Part shown: one piece after another, positions 28,660-39,496 of the stretch
Numbering within the stretch: the first letter of the stretch is position 1
How the letters are laid out: every line of letters starts with the position of its first letter
NCBI RefSeq assembly: GCF_033126985.1
Contig: NZ_AP024714.1
Location: forward strand, 496,001-560,000
Reading direction: 5' to 3'
Source: Methylomarinovum caldicuralii
Lineage (GTDB): Bacteria > Pseudomonadota > Gammaproteobacteria > Methylococcales > Methylothermaceae
Length of the DNA: 64,000 bases
The notes under the pieces: model-generated
The model's database searches: none
Told to the model about the DNA's origin: nothing
Seen by the model: the letters and a program-made list of their open reading frames with translations, nothing else
Translations under genes and position numbers: made by a program

Positions 28660-31600
28660 CTACATTCGATCGCCTGCCCGCCATCGTTTCCAGACTCCGA
28701 ACCAAACCGGCAACACCAGCAGCACCACGATCAGGGCGGTGGCGATGCCGCCGATCATCGGCGCGGCAATGCGGCGCATGACGTCAGCGCCGGTGCCATC
28801 GCTCCACAGAATTGGCACCAGTCCCAAAAACGAGGCCAGTCCGGTCATCAGCATGGGGCGCAGACGGCAGCCGGCGCCGACCACCACCGCCTGTCCCTGA
28901 CGCCAGGCCTGGTCCAGGTAGACCAGCATCAGCAGCCCCATCTCGGCGCTCAGGCCCGCCAGCGCGATCATCCCCACTCATACGGCCACGCTCAGGTGAT
29001 AGTCCAGCACCCACAGCAGCCACACCGCCCCCACCAGCGAGAACGGAATGGTGGCCAGCACCAGCGCCGCCTCGGCCACCGAGCCGCGGTGGAGATAAAG
29101 CATCAGGAACACGATCACCAGCGTCAACGGCGCGATCCACAGCAACCGGGCGCGGGCGCGTTCGAGATAGCGGAACCGCCCGGCCCAGGCCAGCCGCATC
29201 CCCGGCGGCGGTTTCGCCTGCTCCGCCACCACCGCCTTGGCCCGGGCCACGTAGTCGGCGATACCGATGGTGTCGGCCACGTCCACGAACACGTATCCCA
29301 CCAGCTGGCCGTCCTCGTCGCGCAGCATCGGCGGGCCGGTGCGAAAACGCAGGTCCGCCAGCTGCGCCAGCGGCACTTTCGCCCCATCGGGGGTGTCCAC
29401 CAGCACGGCTTTCAGCGTCTCGGGATCGTCGCGGAAATCACGGGCATAGCGCAGGGTGACGCCGTAACGCTCGCGCCCCTCGACGGTTTCGGTCACCGTC
29501 AGTCCACCCACCGCCGCCTGGATCGCCTCCTCTACGTCAGCCACGGTCAGACCGTAGCGGGCGATACGCGCGCGGTCGATGTCGAAATCGAGGAAATAAC
29601 CGCCTCCGAGACGCTCGGCGAAGGCGCTGCGGGTGAAGGGCACGGTGCGGGAATCCCGCTGCAGGGCCTGTGCGATCTTCAGCCCCAGAGACTCGATGGC
29701 CGCCGGATCGTCACCGAACACCTTGATGCCGAGATTGGAACGAATCCCGGTGGCGAGCATCTCCAGACGGGTCTGGATCGGCATCCACCAGACATTGGGC
29801 ATCCCCGGATAGCGGAGCCGGCGGTCCATTTCGGCGATCAGTCCGTCCCAGGTCATCCCCGGACGCCAGCGGTCGCGGGGCTTGAGGGTGACGACGATCT
29901 CGGCCATCGACAGGGGGGCCGGATCGGTGGCGCTGGTGGAACGGCCCATCTTGCCGAACACCCGCGCCACCTCGGGGAAAGACTTCAGCTCCTTGTCCAT
30001 GGCGTGGACCACCCGCCCCGCCTCGGTGATCGACATCCCCGGCGGCGCCGTGGGCATGTACAGGATGCTGCCTTCGTTGAGGGGCGGCATGAACTCGGTT
30101 CCCAACCGTTCCCACAAGGGCACCGTCGTCAGCAGCGCCAGCCCGGCCAGGCCGCTGACCCAGCCGGGATGGCGCAGCATCCACCCCAGCAGCATCCCGT
30201 AACCCCGCACCAATGGTGCGAACCAGTCCCGGTGCTTGCGCCGGGGGCGACCGACCAGGGCGGCCGCCAGTGCCGGGGTCAGGGTCACCGCCAGCAGGGC
30301 GGCGAAGCCCATGGCGTAGGTCTTGGTCCAGGCCAGGGGCCGGAACAGACGGCCCTCGGTGCCTTCCAGGCTGAACACCGGCAGAAACGACACCGTGATG
30401 ACGAGCAGGGAGAAGAAGATGCTGGGCCCCACCTCCTGCATCGCCGCGATCACCGTCTCCAAGCGCTCGCCCGGGGCTTCCCGCAGGCGGCGGTGAACGT
30501 TCTCCACCATCACGATGGCGGCGTCCACCATCGCCCCCACCGCCACCGCGATGCCGCCCAGAGACATGATGTTGGCGCTCAGGTGCTGCTGCTTCATGGC
30601 GCCGAAGGTCAGCAGAATCGCCACCGGCAGGCCGATCACCGCCACCGCCGCCGCCCGTGCCTGTCCCAAAAACAGGGCGATCACCGCGGTCACCACCAGT
30701 GCCTCCTCCCACAGGGTGGTGCGCAGGGTGGCGATGGCGCGCTGGATCAGGTCGCTGCGGTCATAGACGGTGACGATCTCCACCCCCTCGGGCAGGCCGG
30801 GGCGGATCTCGGCCAGTCGCGCCTTGACCCGGTCGATGACCGCCAGGGCGTCCTCACCGGAGCGCATCACCACGATGCCGCCGACCGTCTCCCCTTCCCC
30901 GTCCAGCTCCGCCAGGCCGCGGCGCTGGGCCGGCCCCAGGGTGATCTCGGCCACGTCCCCGAGACGCACCGGCGTCCCGTCGGCCCCCAGGGTCACCACG
31001 ATTTCGGCCAGATCACCGGTCCCGTGCAGATAACCGCGGCCGCGGATGAAGTGTTCGTGACCGGCGATCTCCAGCACCCGGCCGCCGACGTCGGCATTGG
31101 AGCAGCGCACCGCGCGGATGATCCGGTTGAGGGAGATGCCGTAGCCGTCCAACTTAGCCGGATCAAGATGGATCTGGTATTCCTTCACGAAACCGCCCAC
31201 CGAGGCCACCTCGGCCACCCCCGGCACCGCTTCGAGCCAGTAGCGCAGCTTGAAGTCCTGCAGGCTGCGCAGTTCGGCCAGGTCGTGTTTGCCGCTTTTG
31301 TCCACCAGGGCGTACTGATACACCCAGCCGACGCCGGTGGCATCCGGCCCCAGGGCCGGGTGGACACCCGCCGCCAGGCGGCCCTGGAGGCCGCTGAGGT
31401 ATTCCAGCACCCGCGAGCGGGCCCAGTAGAAATTGGTGCCGTCCTCGAAGATGACGTAGACGAACGACAGCCCCATGTAGCTCTGCCCCCGCACCGAGCG
31501 CACCCCCGGCGCCGCCAGCAGGGCGCTGGCGAGCGGATAGGTGATCTGGTCCTCCACCAGATCGGGGCTGCGCCCCGGCCACCGGGCATGGACGATCACC

Positions 31601-31740
31601 TGCACGTCCGACAGATCCGGCACCGCATCCAGGGGCACCCCCCGCAGTCCCTGAAGCCCCCAGAAGGCCGCCAGCGCGGTCAGCAGCAGGGTCGCCAGGC
31701 GGTGGCGGGCGCACCACGCGATCACCCGTTCAATCACCAT
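28660..31740 (-). pseudogene. CusA-like HME-RND heavy-metal efflux pump, interrupted by an in-frame TGA
   Basis: Read through, the gene encodes about 1025 residues, normal for CusA/CzcA pumps: early [14 protein letters not shown] motif, GGIAVAVGAMVDAAIVMVENVHR in TM4, and a Met-containing TRLEMLATGIRSNLGIKVFGDD segment like the CusA metal site. Codon 921 is TGA (28978-28980), in LSVAV-stop-VGMIALAGLSAEMG within a membrane helix, where relatives usually continue without a break. The remaining 105 codons are in frame and well conserved (RLRPMLMTGLASFLGLVPI). The truncated product lacks the last membrane helices and is probably inactive. Start ATG at 31740 overlaps the adaptor gene. Confidence 0.88.
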
Positions 31741-33038
31741 GCCGCCACCCCCGCTTTCAACTTGCTCTCGGCGGCGATCAGGAACACCCCCGAAACCACC
31801 ACCATCTCCCCTTCCGCCAACCCGGACCGGACTTCGATCCAGTCGCGGTTGCGCCGCCCCGCCTCGATACGGCGAGGCTGCAGGCGGCCGTCCCCCAGAT
31901 CGAGCCGCAAGCGCACGGTCACGTAGTGGCCCGGCAGCAGCCCCCAGGGATTTTCCAGCACCAGACGCATCCGCCCGCTGCGACTCGTCTCCTCTACCCA
32001 CGGATAGACGTAATCCACCCGGGTCTTCCAGCGGCGTTGGGGCGGGCCGGGCAACACGACCTCGGCCGCCATGCCGGCGCGGACCTGATCCAGCCACGGA
32101 GGATAGATCGCCGCCTCCACCCACAACCGGGACAGATCGGCCAGCTGCAGCAGCGTCTGCCCGGCGCGGAAACCGCTGCCGGCCGGCAACGGCTCACCGA
32201 GCACGACCCCGTCAATGGGCGCTTGCAGCCGCACCGTCTCCTGAATCCGCCCGCGCCGCAGCAGGGATCGCACCCAGTCCGCCGGCAACCCCCAGCGTCG
32301 CAGGCGGCTGTGAACGCCGGCCACCAGGGTGGCGCTGCCGCGGGCGGCGAGCAGTTCCTCCTGGGCCGAGATCAGTTCCGGACTGTAAATAGTCATCAGA
32401 GGCTGGCCGCGGCGCACCGGCTGGCCGGCGGTATCGGCAACGAGGGTTTCTATCCAGCCCCCGAAGCGCGGGGCGATGGCGACCACCCGGCCGGGATCGG
32501 GTTTCACCGCCCCGGGCAGACGCAGGGTCACCACCAGCGGGCGGCGTTTCACCGGGGCGCTGCGGATGCCGATGAGCTGGCGCCGCGCCGGGTCCACCCG
32601 GATGGTGCCCACCGGGCTGACCGCCGTGCCGCAACTGCTGCAGCGGATGCCCTTGCGGCCGGTGGCCAAGTCAAAAGTGAGGCGGGCCTTGCCGGCCGGT
32701 CCTGCGATCTCCACCGTCAGGGGCCACTCCCCGGCCATGGAGGGGCGGAACTCTCCCTCGTAGCGCCCCGGCCCGGTTTCGCGCATCTGCGCCGGCGCGT
32801 ACATGGTGGGCATCGCCCCCATGGCCGGCATCACGGCCACTGCCTTGAGACAGGCTCCGGTCACCGGCCGGTCCGCCCGGTCACGAATCCACACCGTCAC
32901 CCGATTGGGTCCGACCCTGGGGGTTTCCGGTTCGACCACCACCTTGACCTGATAGGGTCCGGCAGGCAGAAAGCCCTTGTCCGCCGCCCATCCCGTCCCC
33001 AGCGCAGCGAAAATCAGCAGCCACCAGAGCCCCCTCAT
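31734..33038 (-). CDS. RND efflux periplasmic adaptor (CusB-like) with N-terminal FixH/YtkA-like domain
   Basis: 434 residues. Signal peptide to about residue 18. Residues about 25-125 form an Ig-like domain of FixH/YtkA type with a Met-rich loop (MPAMGAMPTM, 70-79). A Cys pair (CSSC, 133-136) links to the CusB-type adaptor core: barrel-sandwich start (GAVKPDPGRVVAIAPRFGGWIETL), alpha-hairpin (PELISAQEELLAARG) and beta-barrel to the end. Met and Cys residues fit copper or silver. Its ATG overlaps the restored TolC stop (ATGA), its end the cusA start by 7 nt. Confidence 0.9.
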   Translation of the reverse strand: MRGLWWLLIFAALGTGWAADKGFLPAGPYQVKVVVEPETPRVGPNRVTVWIRDRADRPVTGACLKAVAVMPAMGAMPTMYAPAQMRETGPGRYEGEFRPSMAGEWPLTVEIAGPAGKARLTFDLATGRKGIRCSSCGTAVSPVGTIRVDPARRQLIGIRSAPVKRRPLVVTLRLPGAVKPDPGRVVAIAPRFGGWIETLVADTAGQPVRRGQPLMTIYSPELISAQEELLAARGSATLVAGVHSRLRRWGLPADWVRSLLRRGRIQETVRLQAPIDGVVLGEPLPAGSGFRAGQTLLQLADLSRLWVEAAIYPPWLDQVRAGMAAEVVLPGPPQRRWKTRVDYVYPWVEETSRSGRMRLVLENPWGLLPGHYVTVRLRLDLGDGRLQPRRIEAGRRNRDWIEVRSGLAEGEMVVVSGVFLIAAESKLKAGVAAW

Positions 33039-34272
33039 GGCGCCACCTCCCCGCCGCTGACCCGCGCCAGGGCCGCCAGGCGCTGCAGATGGTCACGGCG
33101 GCCCGCGCCAGTTGCAGGCGCACCGCGATCCACTCCTTCTCCGCCGTCAGCAGATCGAGAAAATCACCGCTGCCGGCAACGTAGGCCGACTTCGCCGCCG
33201 CCAGGGACTGGCGCGCCAACGGCAGCAGCCGGGTGCGGTACAGCCGGATCGTGTGCCGGCTTTCCCCGACGCGGTCGTAGACGTCCTGCAGGTCCTCAAG
33301 GACTTGCGCCCGCCGCTGCCGCAGCCGTGCCTCCAAACGCAGGGTCTCGGCCCGGGCCTGATCGAGGCGGGCGCGGCGCCGCCCCGGCAGGGGGATGTTG
33401 ATGCTGGCGCCGAGGGTGAGGCGTTTGTGCGTGTCCGTCCACAGGCTGTTGTAACCGCCCCCCAGGGTGAAATCGGGCCAGAACGCCCGCCGTGCCAGCT
33501 GCACGCGCCGGTGGGCGGCCTCGAGACGGGCGGCCAGCGCCCGCAACCGGGGGTCGGCCGCCAGCGCCCTGGCGCGCAGCTGCGCCAAGGCGGACAGGTC
33601 CTGCGGAGGCGGCAGCTCGCCCGGCGGGGGCAACGGCGCGCGAGGATCGCGCAGCAGCAGAGTGTTGATACGGGTACGCACCTCCCGCCGGCGCCGCTCT
33701 AGAACCAAACGGCGGTGATCCCGCAGCGCCAGTTCCACCCGGGCATGCAGGGCGTCCTGGCGTGAAGCCCTTCCGCTGGCGTAACGGACTTCCGCCAGCT
33801 GCTGCAGACGTTCGAGTCGCTTCCGGTCCTCGCCGTCGAGCGCCAGGGCCCGATGCACGAACACCCAGTCGGCAAAGGCGCGCCGTGCCGCCTCGGTCAG
33901 AGCCAACCGCGCCTCGGCGACCGACTGGCCAACCGCCTCGGCCTCCCGGGCCGCCGCATCCCCGCGCAGGGCGAGCTTGCCGGGCCACGGCAGCTTCACC
34001 GCCAGGCTGGCGGTCTGGCCGAAATCCAGCTGTGGTTCACCGACAGTGCCGGGAGCGAAACCGTAGGACACCACCGGGTCATCGAAGGTGCTTTCCTGGG
34101 CGATGCGTGCCCGGGCGGCGGCCCAGGCGGCGCGCATCGCCGGCAGATCGGGATTGCGGGCCAGCACCTCGCGGACCAGTGCCGCGGGCGTCAGCGGCCC
34201 GTCGAAGGGATCGGCCCAGGCATTGGCACCGGCCAGGGCCAAGAGGAAAAACGGGAACAGGGGATGAAGCAT
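33035..34272 (-). CDS. TolC-family outer-membrane efflux protein with 3' frameshift
   Basis: About 412 residues if corrected. Signal peptide MLHPLFPFFLLALAGANAWA; two repeated TolC/OEP halves of long amphipathic helices (e.g. LALTEAARRAFADWVFVHRAL and LPLARQSLAAAKSAYVAGSGDF). Near 33093-33096 (about residue 392) the frame shifts: as read, it runs on to 32881 in a nonsense tail over the adaptor gene. Adding one G restores DHLQRLAALARVSGGEVAP and a stop that overlaps the adaptor ATG as ATGA. A real deletion or a sequencing error is possible. Confidence 0.85.
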
Positions 34273-34342
34273 GACCTCCTCCTTGCCAGAGAATAAGGGA
34301 CCGCACCCATGCAGGGTGCGCCGGACGGCAGCGGAGGGCGGT

Positions 34343-34744
34343 CTAGATCCGCAGGCGGCGGGAGGTCAGATAGAGGGGAGCGACAGGGAACAGATTTGGC
34401 GGCGGATCGGTGGCGAGACGGCACGCCTGCCGCCGGGAATCATCCGCCGGCAACGACACCGGCGCCGCCAGAGAGACGCTCGCCAGCGGCAAAAAGAGCG
34501 CCGGCCCGTCGCCCTGCCAGGGCAGCAAACCGGCATCGGCGGGTTCGTGATCCACGTCGCAGCAGCCTTTCCCGGGCTTGTAATGGGGGCAACCGCCGCC
34601 GTGACGACAATGGCCGTGATCGTGACAGCAGCAGCGGTAATGGCGCATCCCGTCCAACTGGCAGGCAAACACCGGATGCTGGGGCGCCAGCAGGCTGGCC
34701 AGGAGCAGCAGGACGGTGACGAAGCGGGTGGATGACAAGGTCAT
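34343..34744 (-). CDS. Small Cys/His-rich secreted protein, putative metal binder
   Basis: 133 residues. Signal peptide through about PVFA (residue 27), then a cluster of metal-ligand residues (28-62): C28, H35, C38-C40, H41, H43, H45, C46, H48, C52, H54, C61, C62, with further His at HEPAD. The rest is low-complexity. I know no named family. Position just before the TolC-adaptor-pump genes suggests a periplasmic metal-binding role (inference). Comparable small proteins precede the other two RND cassettes. Confidence 0.65.
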   Translation of the reverse strand: MTLSSTRFVTVLLLLASLLAPQHPVFACQLDGMRHYRCCCHDHGHCRHGGGCPHYKPGKGCCDVDHEPADAGLLPWQGDGPALFLPLASVSLAAPVSLPADDSRRQACRLATDPPPNLFPVAPLYLTSRRLRI

Positions 34745-34775
34745 GGATTCATTATGCCAGATGGCCCGCGGCGCT

Positions 34776-35135
34776 TCACGCCGCAGCGTAATGAGCGATC
34801 ATCCGCACCACCTGTCCCCGCTCATCCAGACGCATGAATTCGGCTGCATGGGCGCCGTCCTGGTTGGCATAGCCGAGCACCAGGCTGGCATCCCCCAAAA
34901 ACACGTGTTCCAGACGGAAATGCAAGTTGGGATAACGCGCCAGCCCTTCCCGGAAATAGGCGGCCAGCGCCGGCTTGCCGTGGACATCCGCCCGCCCGGT
35001 CAGGCGGGCGGCGATCGGGGAGGTAACGTGCACGTCCTCGGCGTAATGGCCCAGGATGCGCACCAGATCGCGGGCGTTCCAGGCGGCGATCCAGTCATGG
35101 GCGAAAGCGGTGGCGGTTTCAGGGGTGAGCGTCAT
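34776..35135 (-). CDS. SnoaL-like / NTF2-fold protein
   Basis: 119 residues, single NTF2-like domain: helical start (ATAFAHDWIAAWNARDLVRILGHYAEDVHVTSP), then beta strands ending VRMIAHYA. Such proteins are small hydrolases, isomerases or ligand binders; there is no clear catalytic residue to choose among them. The start overlaps the end of the CDF transporter gene by 17 nt, so it is cotranscribed with it. Confidence 0.85.
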   Translation of the reverse strand: MTLTPETATAFAHDWIAAWNARDLVRILGHYAEDVHVTSPIAARLTGRADVHGKPALAAYFREGLARYPNLHFRLEHVFLGDASLVLGYANQDGAHAAEFMRLDERGQVVRMIAHYAAA

Positions 35136-36297
35136 GGGTGTGCTTCCTGCCTGTCCACCAGGCGGCCAGAACGGCGACCAAAGCCAGACCGTAGGCCGTC
35201 CATTCGTAATGGGACCAGCGCCGCGGGGTCTTCAGGTCTGACAGCCAGGTCTGCCAGTCGCCGCTGAGATGATAGCGCCAGGCTAGTCCCGCCGTCAGCG
35301 CCAGCAGCGCCAAGGCCCATCCCAGCGCCGCCCAGGGGAAAGGCACCCGAGCGTGGCCGTGATCCTGGGCATGGTTGGGCTGACCGCAGGCTTCGTGATT
35401 GGCCAGACAGGCCGACACCGTTTCCGGCGTCGCCAGCTCGAACTCCAGGGTGGAATGGCCGATGTGGTAACGTTCCTCCAGCCGCCGTTTGAGCCGCTGC
35501 TTGATCGCCTCGATGCGGGAAGCGTCGTCGGGATCGATGACCACGTGGGCCTCCAGGGAGCGGCGGTGCTCGTCGATTTCCCACACGTGGACGTGATGCA
35601 CGCCGCAGACGCCTTCCACGCTCTCCAGGGTATGGATCAGCTCCGCCAAGTTGATGTCGGCCGGAGTGCTCTGCATCAGGATACGGATGGTGTGTTTCAT
35701 CTCCACCCAGCCGTGGCGCAGCACGTAAGCGGCGATCAGCACGGTACAGACGGGATCCGCCAGATGCCAGCCGTAGCGGATGACGAGGGTGCCGGCGACG
35801 ATCACCGCCACCGAGCCCAGCGCGTCGGCGACGTTGTGCAGAAAAGCGGCGCGGATGTTGGCGCTGTGCTTGGAACCCGCATAGGTGAGCAGGGCCGTGG
35901 CCACATCCACCACCAGGGCGAAGGCGCCCACGTACACCACCGTCCATCCCTCAATGGGCTGGGGATTGACGAAGCGCAGCAGCGCCTCGTAGATCAGATA
36001 CAGGCCGATGAGCAGCAACGTGGTCAGATTGATGAGCGCCCCGATCAGCTCGGCGCGCTGATAACCGAAGGTGCGCCACTGGTCCGCCGGCCGCTTGGCG
36101 ATCCACCGCGCCACCAGCGCCACCGCCAGGGAACCGGCGTCCGCCAGGTTGTGCAGGGCGTCGGCCACCAGCGCCAGGCTGCCGGAGAGGATCCCCCCCA
36201 CCATCTGCACCACCGTGAGCAACACGTTGACCAGCAGCGCCCAGATCAGGCGGGTTTCGTGGACGTCGCCGTGGTGGTGATGGTGATGATGCGCCAT
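35119..36297 (-). CDS. Cation diffusion facilitator transporter (CzcD/ZitB-DmeF type)
   Basis: 392 residues, proton-coupled divalent-cation exporter. His-rich N-terminus (seven consecutive His after MA), six-TM core with the two HxxxD metal sites: DALHNLADAGSLAVAL (TM2) and LHNVADALGSVAVIV (TM5). Cytoplasmic ferredoxin-like domain about 210-305 with HVHVWEID and HIGHSTLEFE. Unusually it continues about 80 residues beyond, with two more hydrophobic helices and a final His-containing tail. Substrate Zn, Co or Cd is plausible, not proven. Confidence 0.92.
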   Translation of the reverse strand: MAHHHHHHHGDVHETRLIWALLVNVLLTVVQMVGGILSGSLALVADALHNLADAGSLAVALVARWIAKRPADQWRTFGYQRAELIGALINLTTLLLIGLYLIYEALLRFVNPQPIEGWTVVYVGAFALVVDVATALLTYAGSKHSANIRAAFLHNVADALGSVAVIVAGTLVIRYGWHLADPVCTVLIAAYVLRHGWVEMKHTIRILMQSTPADINLAELIHTLESVEGVCGVHHVHVWEIDEHRRSLEAHVVIDPDDASRIEAIKQRLKRRLEERYHIGHSTLEFELATPETVSACLANHEACGQPNHAQDHGHARVPFPWAALGWALALLALTAGLAWRYHLSGDWQTWLSDLKTPRRWSHYEWTAYGLALVAVLAAWWTGRKHTHDAHP

Positions 36298-36392
36298 GGC
36301 CGTCTCAAAGCAAGATCAGCCGATCACTTTACCACCGCCGGACAAACCCGCAAACTGCCGATTACAGCCACCCGAAGCGGCATCCGCCGCGA

Positions 36393-37961
<1,569 letters not shown>

Positions 37962-37985
37962 GGATGTGAAATCAATTTTCGTTGG

Positions 37986-38004
37986 TTTGAAATCTGATTT
38001 CAAA
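37986..38004. promoter_or_regulatory. Perfect 19-bp palindrome, likely activator-binding site
   Basis: TTTGAAATCTGATTTCAAA: 9-bp arms around a single T, in the divergent region 25 bp before the regulator ATG and about 50 bp before the -24 element. Related half-sites GAATCAAACC (38026-38035) and GATTCAAACC (38092-38101) lie nearby. AT-rich in a GC-rich context. Confidence 0.75.
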
Positions 38005-38054
38005 TCATAGCCCTGCAACGTCGCTGAATCAAACCTTTAGCTGGCATCAGAATC

Positions 38055-38070
38055 TGGCATGGTGGTTGCT
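38055..38070 (+). promoter_or_regulatory. Sigma-54 (-24/-12) promoter
   Basis: TGGCAT-GGTGG-TTGCT matches the TGGCAC-N5-TTGCA/T consensus at all but one base, with a preceding C as usual. Predicts transcription from about 38080, 40 nt before the ATG at 38120. CTGGCAT also occurs as a direct repeat at 38041-38047. Confidence 0.8.
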
Positions 38071-38119
38071 CTATTGTCTTTGCATAACAACGATTCAAAC
38101 CGACTTCCCGGAGGCAACC

Positions 38120-38770
38120 ATGAACGACTACGCAGACCGTCCCCCTCTCGATCCCCATCCTTTGAGCGATTACGTCGCCTGGGCCGGGCGTCGCAACCGC
38201 GACCCCATCCTGGCGACGCTGAAGAGCCTGTTGCCGGCCGACAGCGGCGAGGTGTTGGAGCTGGCCAGCGGCAGCGGGATGCACATCAACTACTTCGCGC
38301 CCCATTTCCCCCATCTGACCTTCCAGCCCTCGGACCGCAACGATGAAACCTTCGACCACATCCGCAAACTGCGCGACGAGCAGGGAAACCGGAACGTGCG
38401 CGATCCGATCGTGCTCGACCTGATGGCGCCGGACACCTGGCCCCGGGAAGGCAGCTACCGGGCCATGTTCTGCATCAACGTGTTCCAGGTGGCACCGGTG
38501 AGCATCGCCGAGGGCATGATGGCCTGCGCCGCCTCGCTGCTCGATGAAGCGGGCTTTTTCATGGTTTACGGCCCCTTCAGCGTGGACGGGCGCTTCACCA
38601 CCCCCTCCAATGAGGAATTCCATTGGATGCTGCGCTCGGCCGGAGTCCCGGAATGGGGCCTCAAGGATGTGGCCGACCTGCGCCTGGCCGCGGAAGCCCA
38701 GGGATTGCGGCTGGCGGAGCAGCTCGACATGCCCGCCAACAATTTCTCCCTGATCTTCCGGCGGGCATGA
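38120..38770 (+). CDS. DUF938 family SAM-dependent methyltransferase-like protein
   Basis: 216 residues. Class I methyltransferase fold with SAM-binding motif VLELASGSGMHINYFAPHFP (about 48-67), an acidic end of strand 2 in QPSDRND, and the DUF938 pattern CINVFQVAPVSIAEGM and PSNEEFHWMLR. Substrate unknown. ATG at 38120 follows GGAGG at good spacing; an upstream in-frame start would lie in the promoter. First gene of the sigma-54 operon; its stop overlaps the SDR start (ATGA). Confidence 0.9.
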   Translation: MNDYADRPPLDPHPLSDYVAWAGRRNRDPILATLKSLLPADSGEVLELASGSGMHINYFAPHFPHLTFQPSDRNDETFDHIRKLRDEQGNRNVRDPIVLDLMAPDTWPREGSYRAMFCINVFQVAPVSIAEGMMACAASLLDEAGFFMVYGPFSVDGRFTTPSNEEFHWMLRSAGVPEWGLKDVADLRLAAEAQGLRLAEQLDMPANNFSLIFRRA

Positions 38771-39495
38771 AGCCGGCTGCCGTGGTGGTGGGCGTCGGCC
38801 CGGTCCAGGGACTGGGAGCCGCCCTCGCCTACCGTTTCGCCCAGGCGGGGCTGACGGTGTTCCCGGTCGGCCGTACCGAGGCCCGGGTGCGCCGGGTGGC
38901 CGGGGACATCGAACAGCTCGGCGGCCGCGCCAAGGCGCTGGTCGCAGACGCCACCGTGCCTGAACAGGTGGAGACACTGTTCACCCAAATTGCGGATCTC
39001 GGATACGTCCCGGAGCTGGTGACCTGCACCGTGGATCTCAACCTGAAGGCTCCGCTGCTGGAGACGGCGCCGGAGGACTTCGAGGCCCTGTGGCGGGCCA
39101 ACTGCTTCGCCGCCTATCTGGTGGCCCGGGAGGCGCTGCGCCGGATGCTGCCGAGGCGGCGGGGCACCCTGATTCTGACCGGCGCCAGCGCCTCGCTGCG
39201 GGCGCGTCCGCCCTTCACCGCTTTCGCCGCCGCCAAGTTCGCCCTCCGGGCCCTGGCCCAGGGGCTGGCGCGGGAATACGGCCCCCGGGGCATCCACGTG
39301 GCCCACGTGATCATCGATGGCGTCCTGGACGGCGAGCGGGCCCGGCGGCGGTTTCCGGAACTGGTGGCGGTCAAGGGTGATTCCGGCCTGACCCGCCCGG
39401 AATCGGTGGCCGAGCTCTACTGGCAGCTGCACTGCCAGCCCGCCGATGCCTGGACCCATGAACTGGACCTGAGACCGGCGACGGAGCATTTCTGA
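38767..39495 (+). CDS. Short-chain dehydrogenase/reductase with Phe at the catalytic Tyr position
   Basis: 242 residues, Rossmann fold. Cofactor region VVVGVGPVQGLGAALAYRFA (5-24) followed by VGRTEAR, suggesting NADP. The catalytic segment reads GASASLRARPPFTAFAAAKFAL: Ser and Lys are recognisable but the YxxxK Tyr is Phe. I recall SDR subgroups with this FAAAK form and IHVAHVIIDG; they are poorly characterised. May bind rather than reduce its substrate. Coupled to DUF938 upstream; DUF1326 starts 1 nt after the stop. Confidence 0.88.
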   Translation: MKPAAVVVGVGPVQGLGAALAYRFAQAGLTVFPVGRTEARVRRVAGDIEQLGGRAKALVADATVPEQVETLFTQIADLGYVPELVTCTVDLNLKAPLLETAPEDFEALWRANCFAAYLVAREALRRMLPRRRGTLILTGASASLRARPPFTAFAAAKFALRALAQGLAREYGPRGIHVAHVIIDGVLDGERARRRFPELVAVKGDSGLTRPESVAELYWQLHCQPADAWTHELDLRPATEHF

Positions 39496-39496
39496 C

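Noticed and set aside
28975-28983. In-frame TGA in the CusA-like gene as a selenocysteine codon
   Set aside because: The position is in a membrane helix where relatives do not have Cys, no selenoprotein family is involved, and the context suggests a TGG-to-TGA change.
28996-31926. Long open frame on the plus strand opposite the CusA-like gene
   Set aside because: Antisense shadow with His/Gln/Arg-rich composition; the minus-strand pump homology is clear.
36270-36297. Run of seven His codons as a cloning tag artefact
   Set aside because: It lies in natural genomic context, mixes CAC/CAT codons, and His-rich N-termini are common in CDF proteins.
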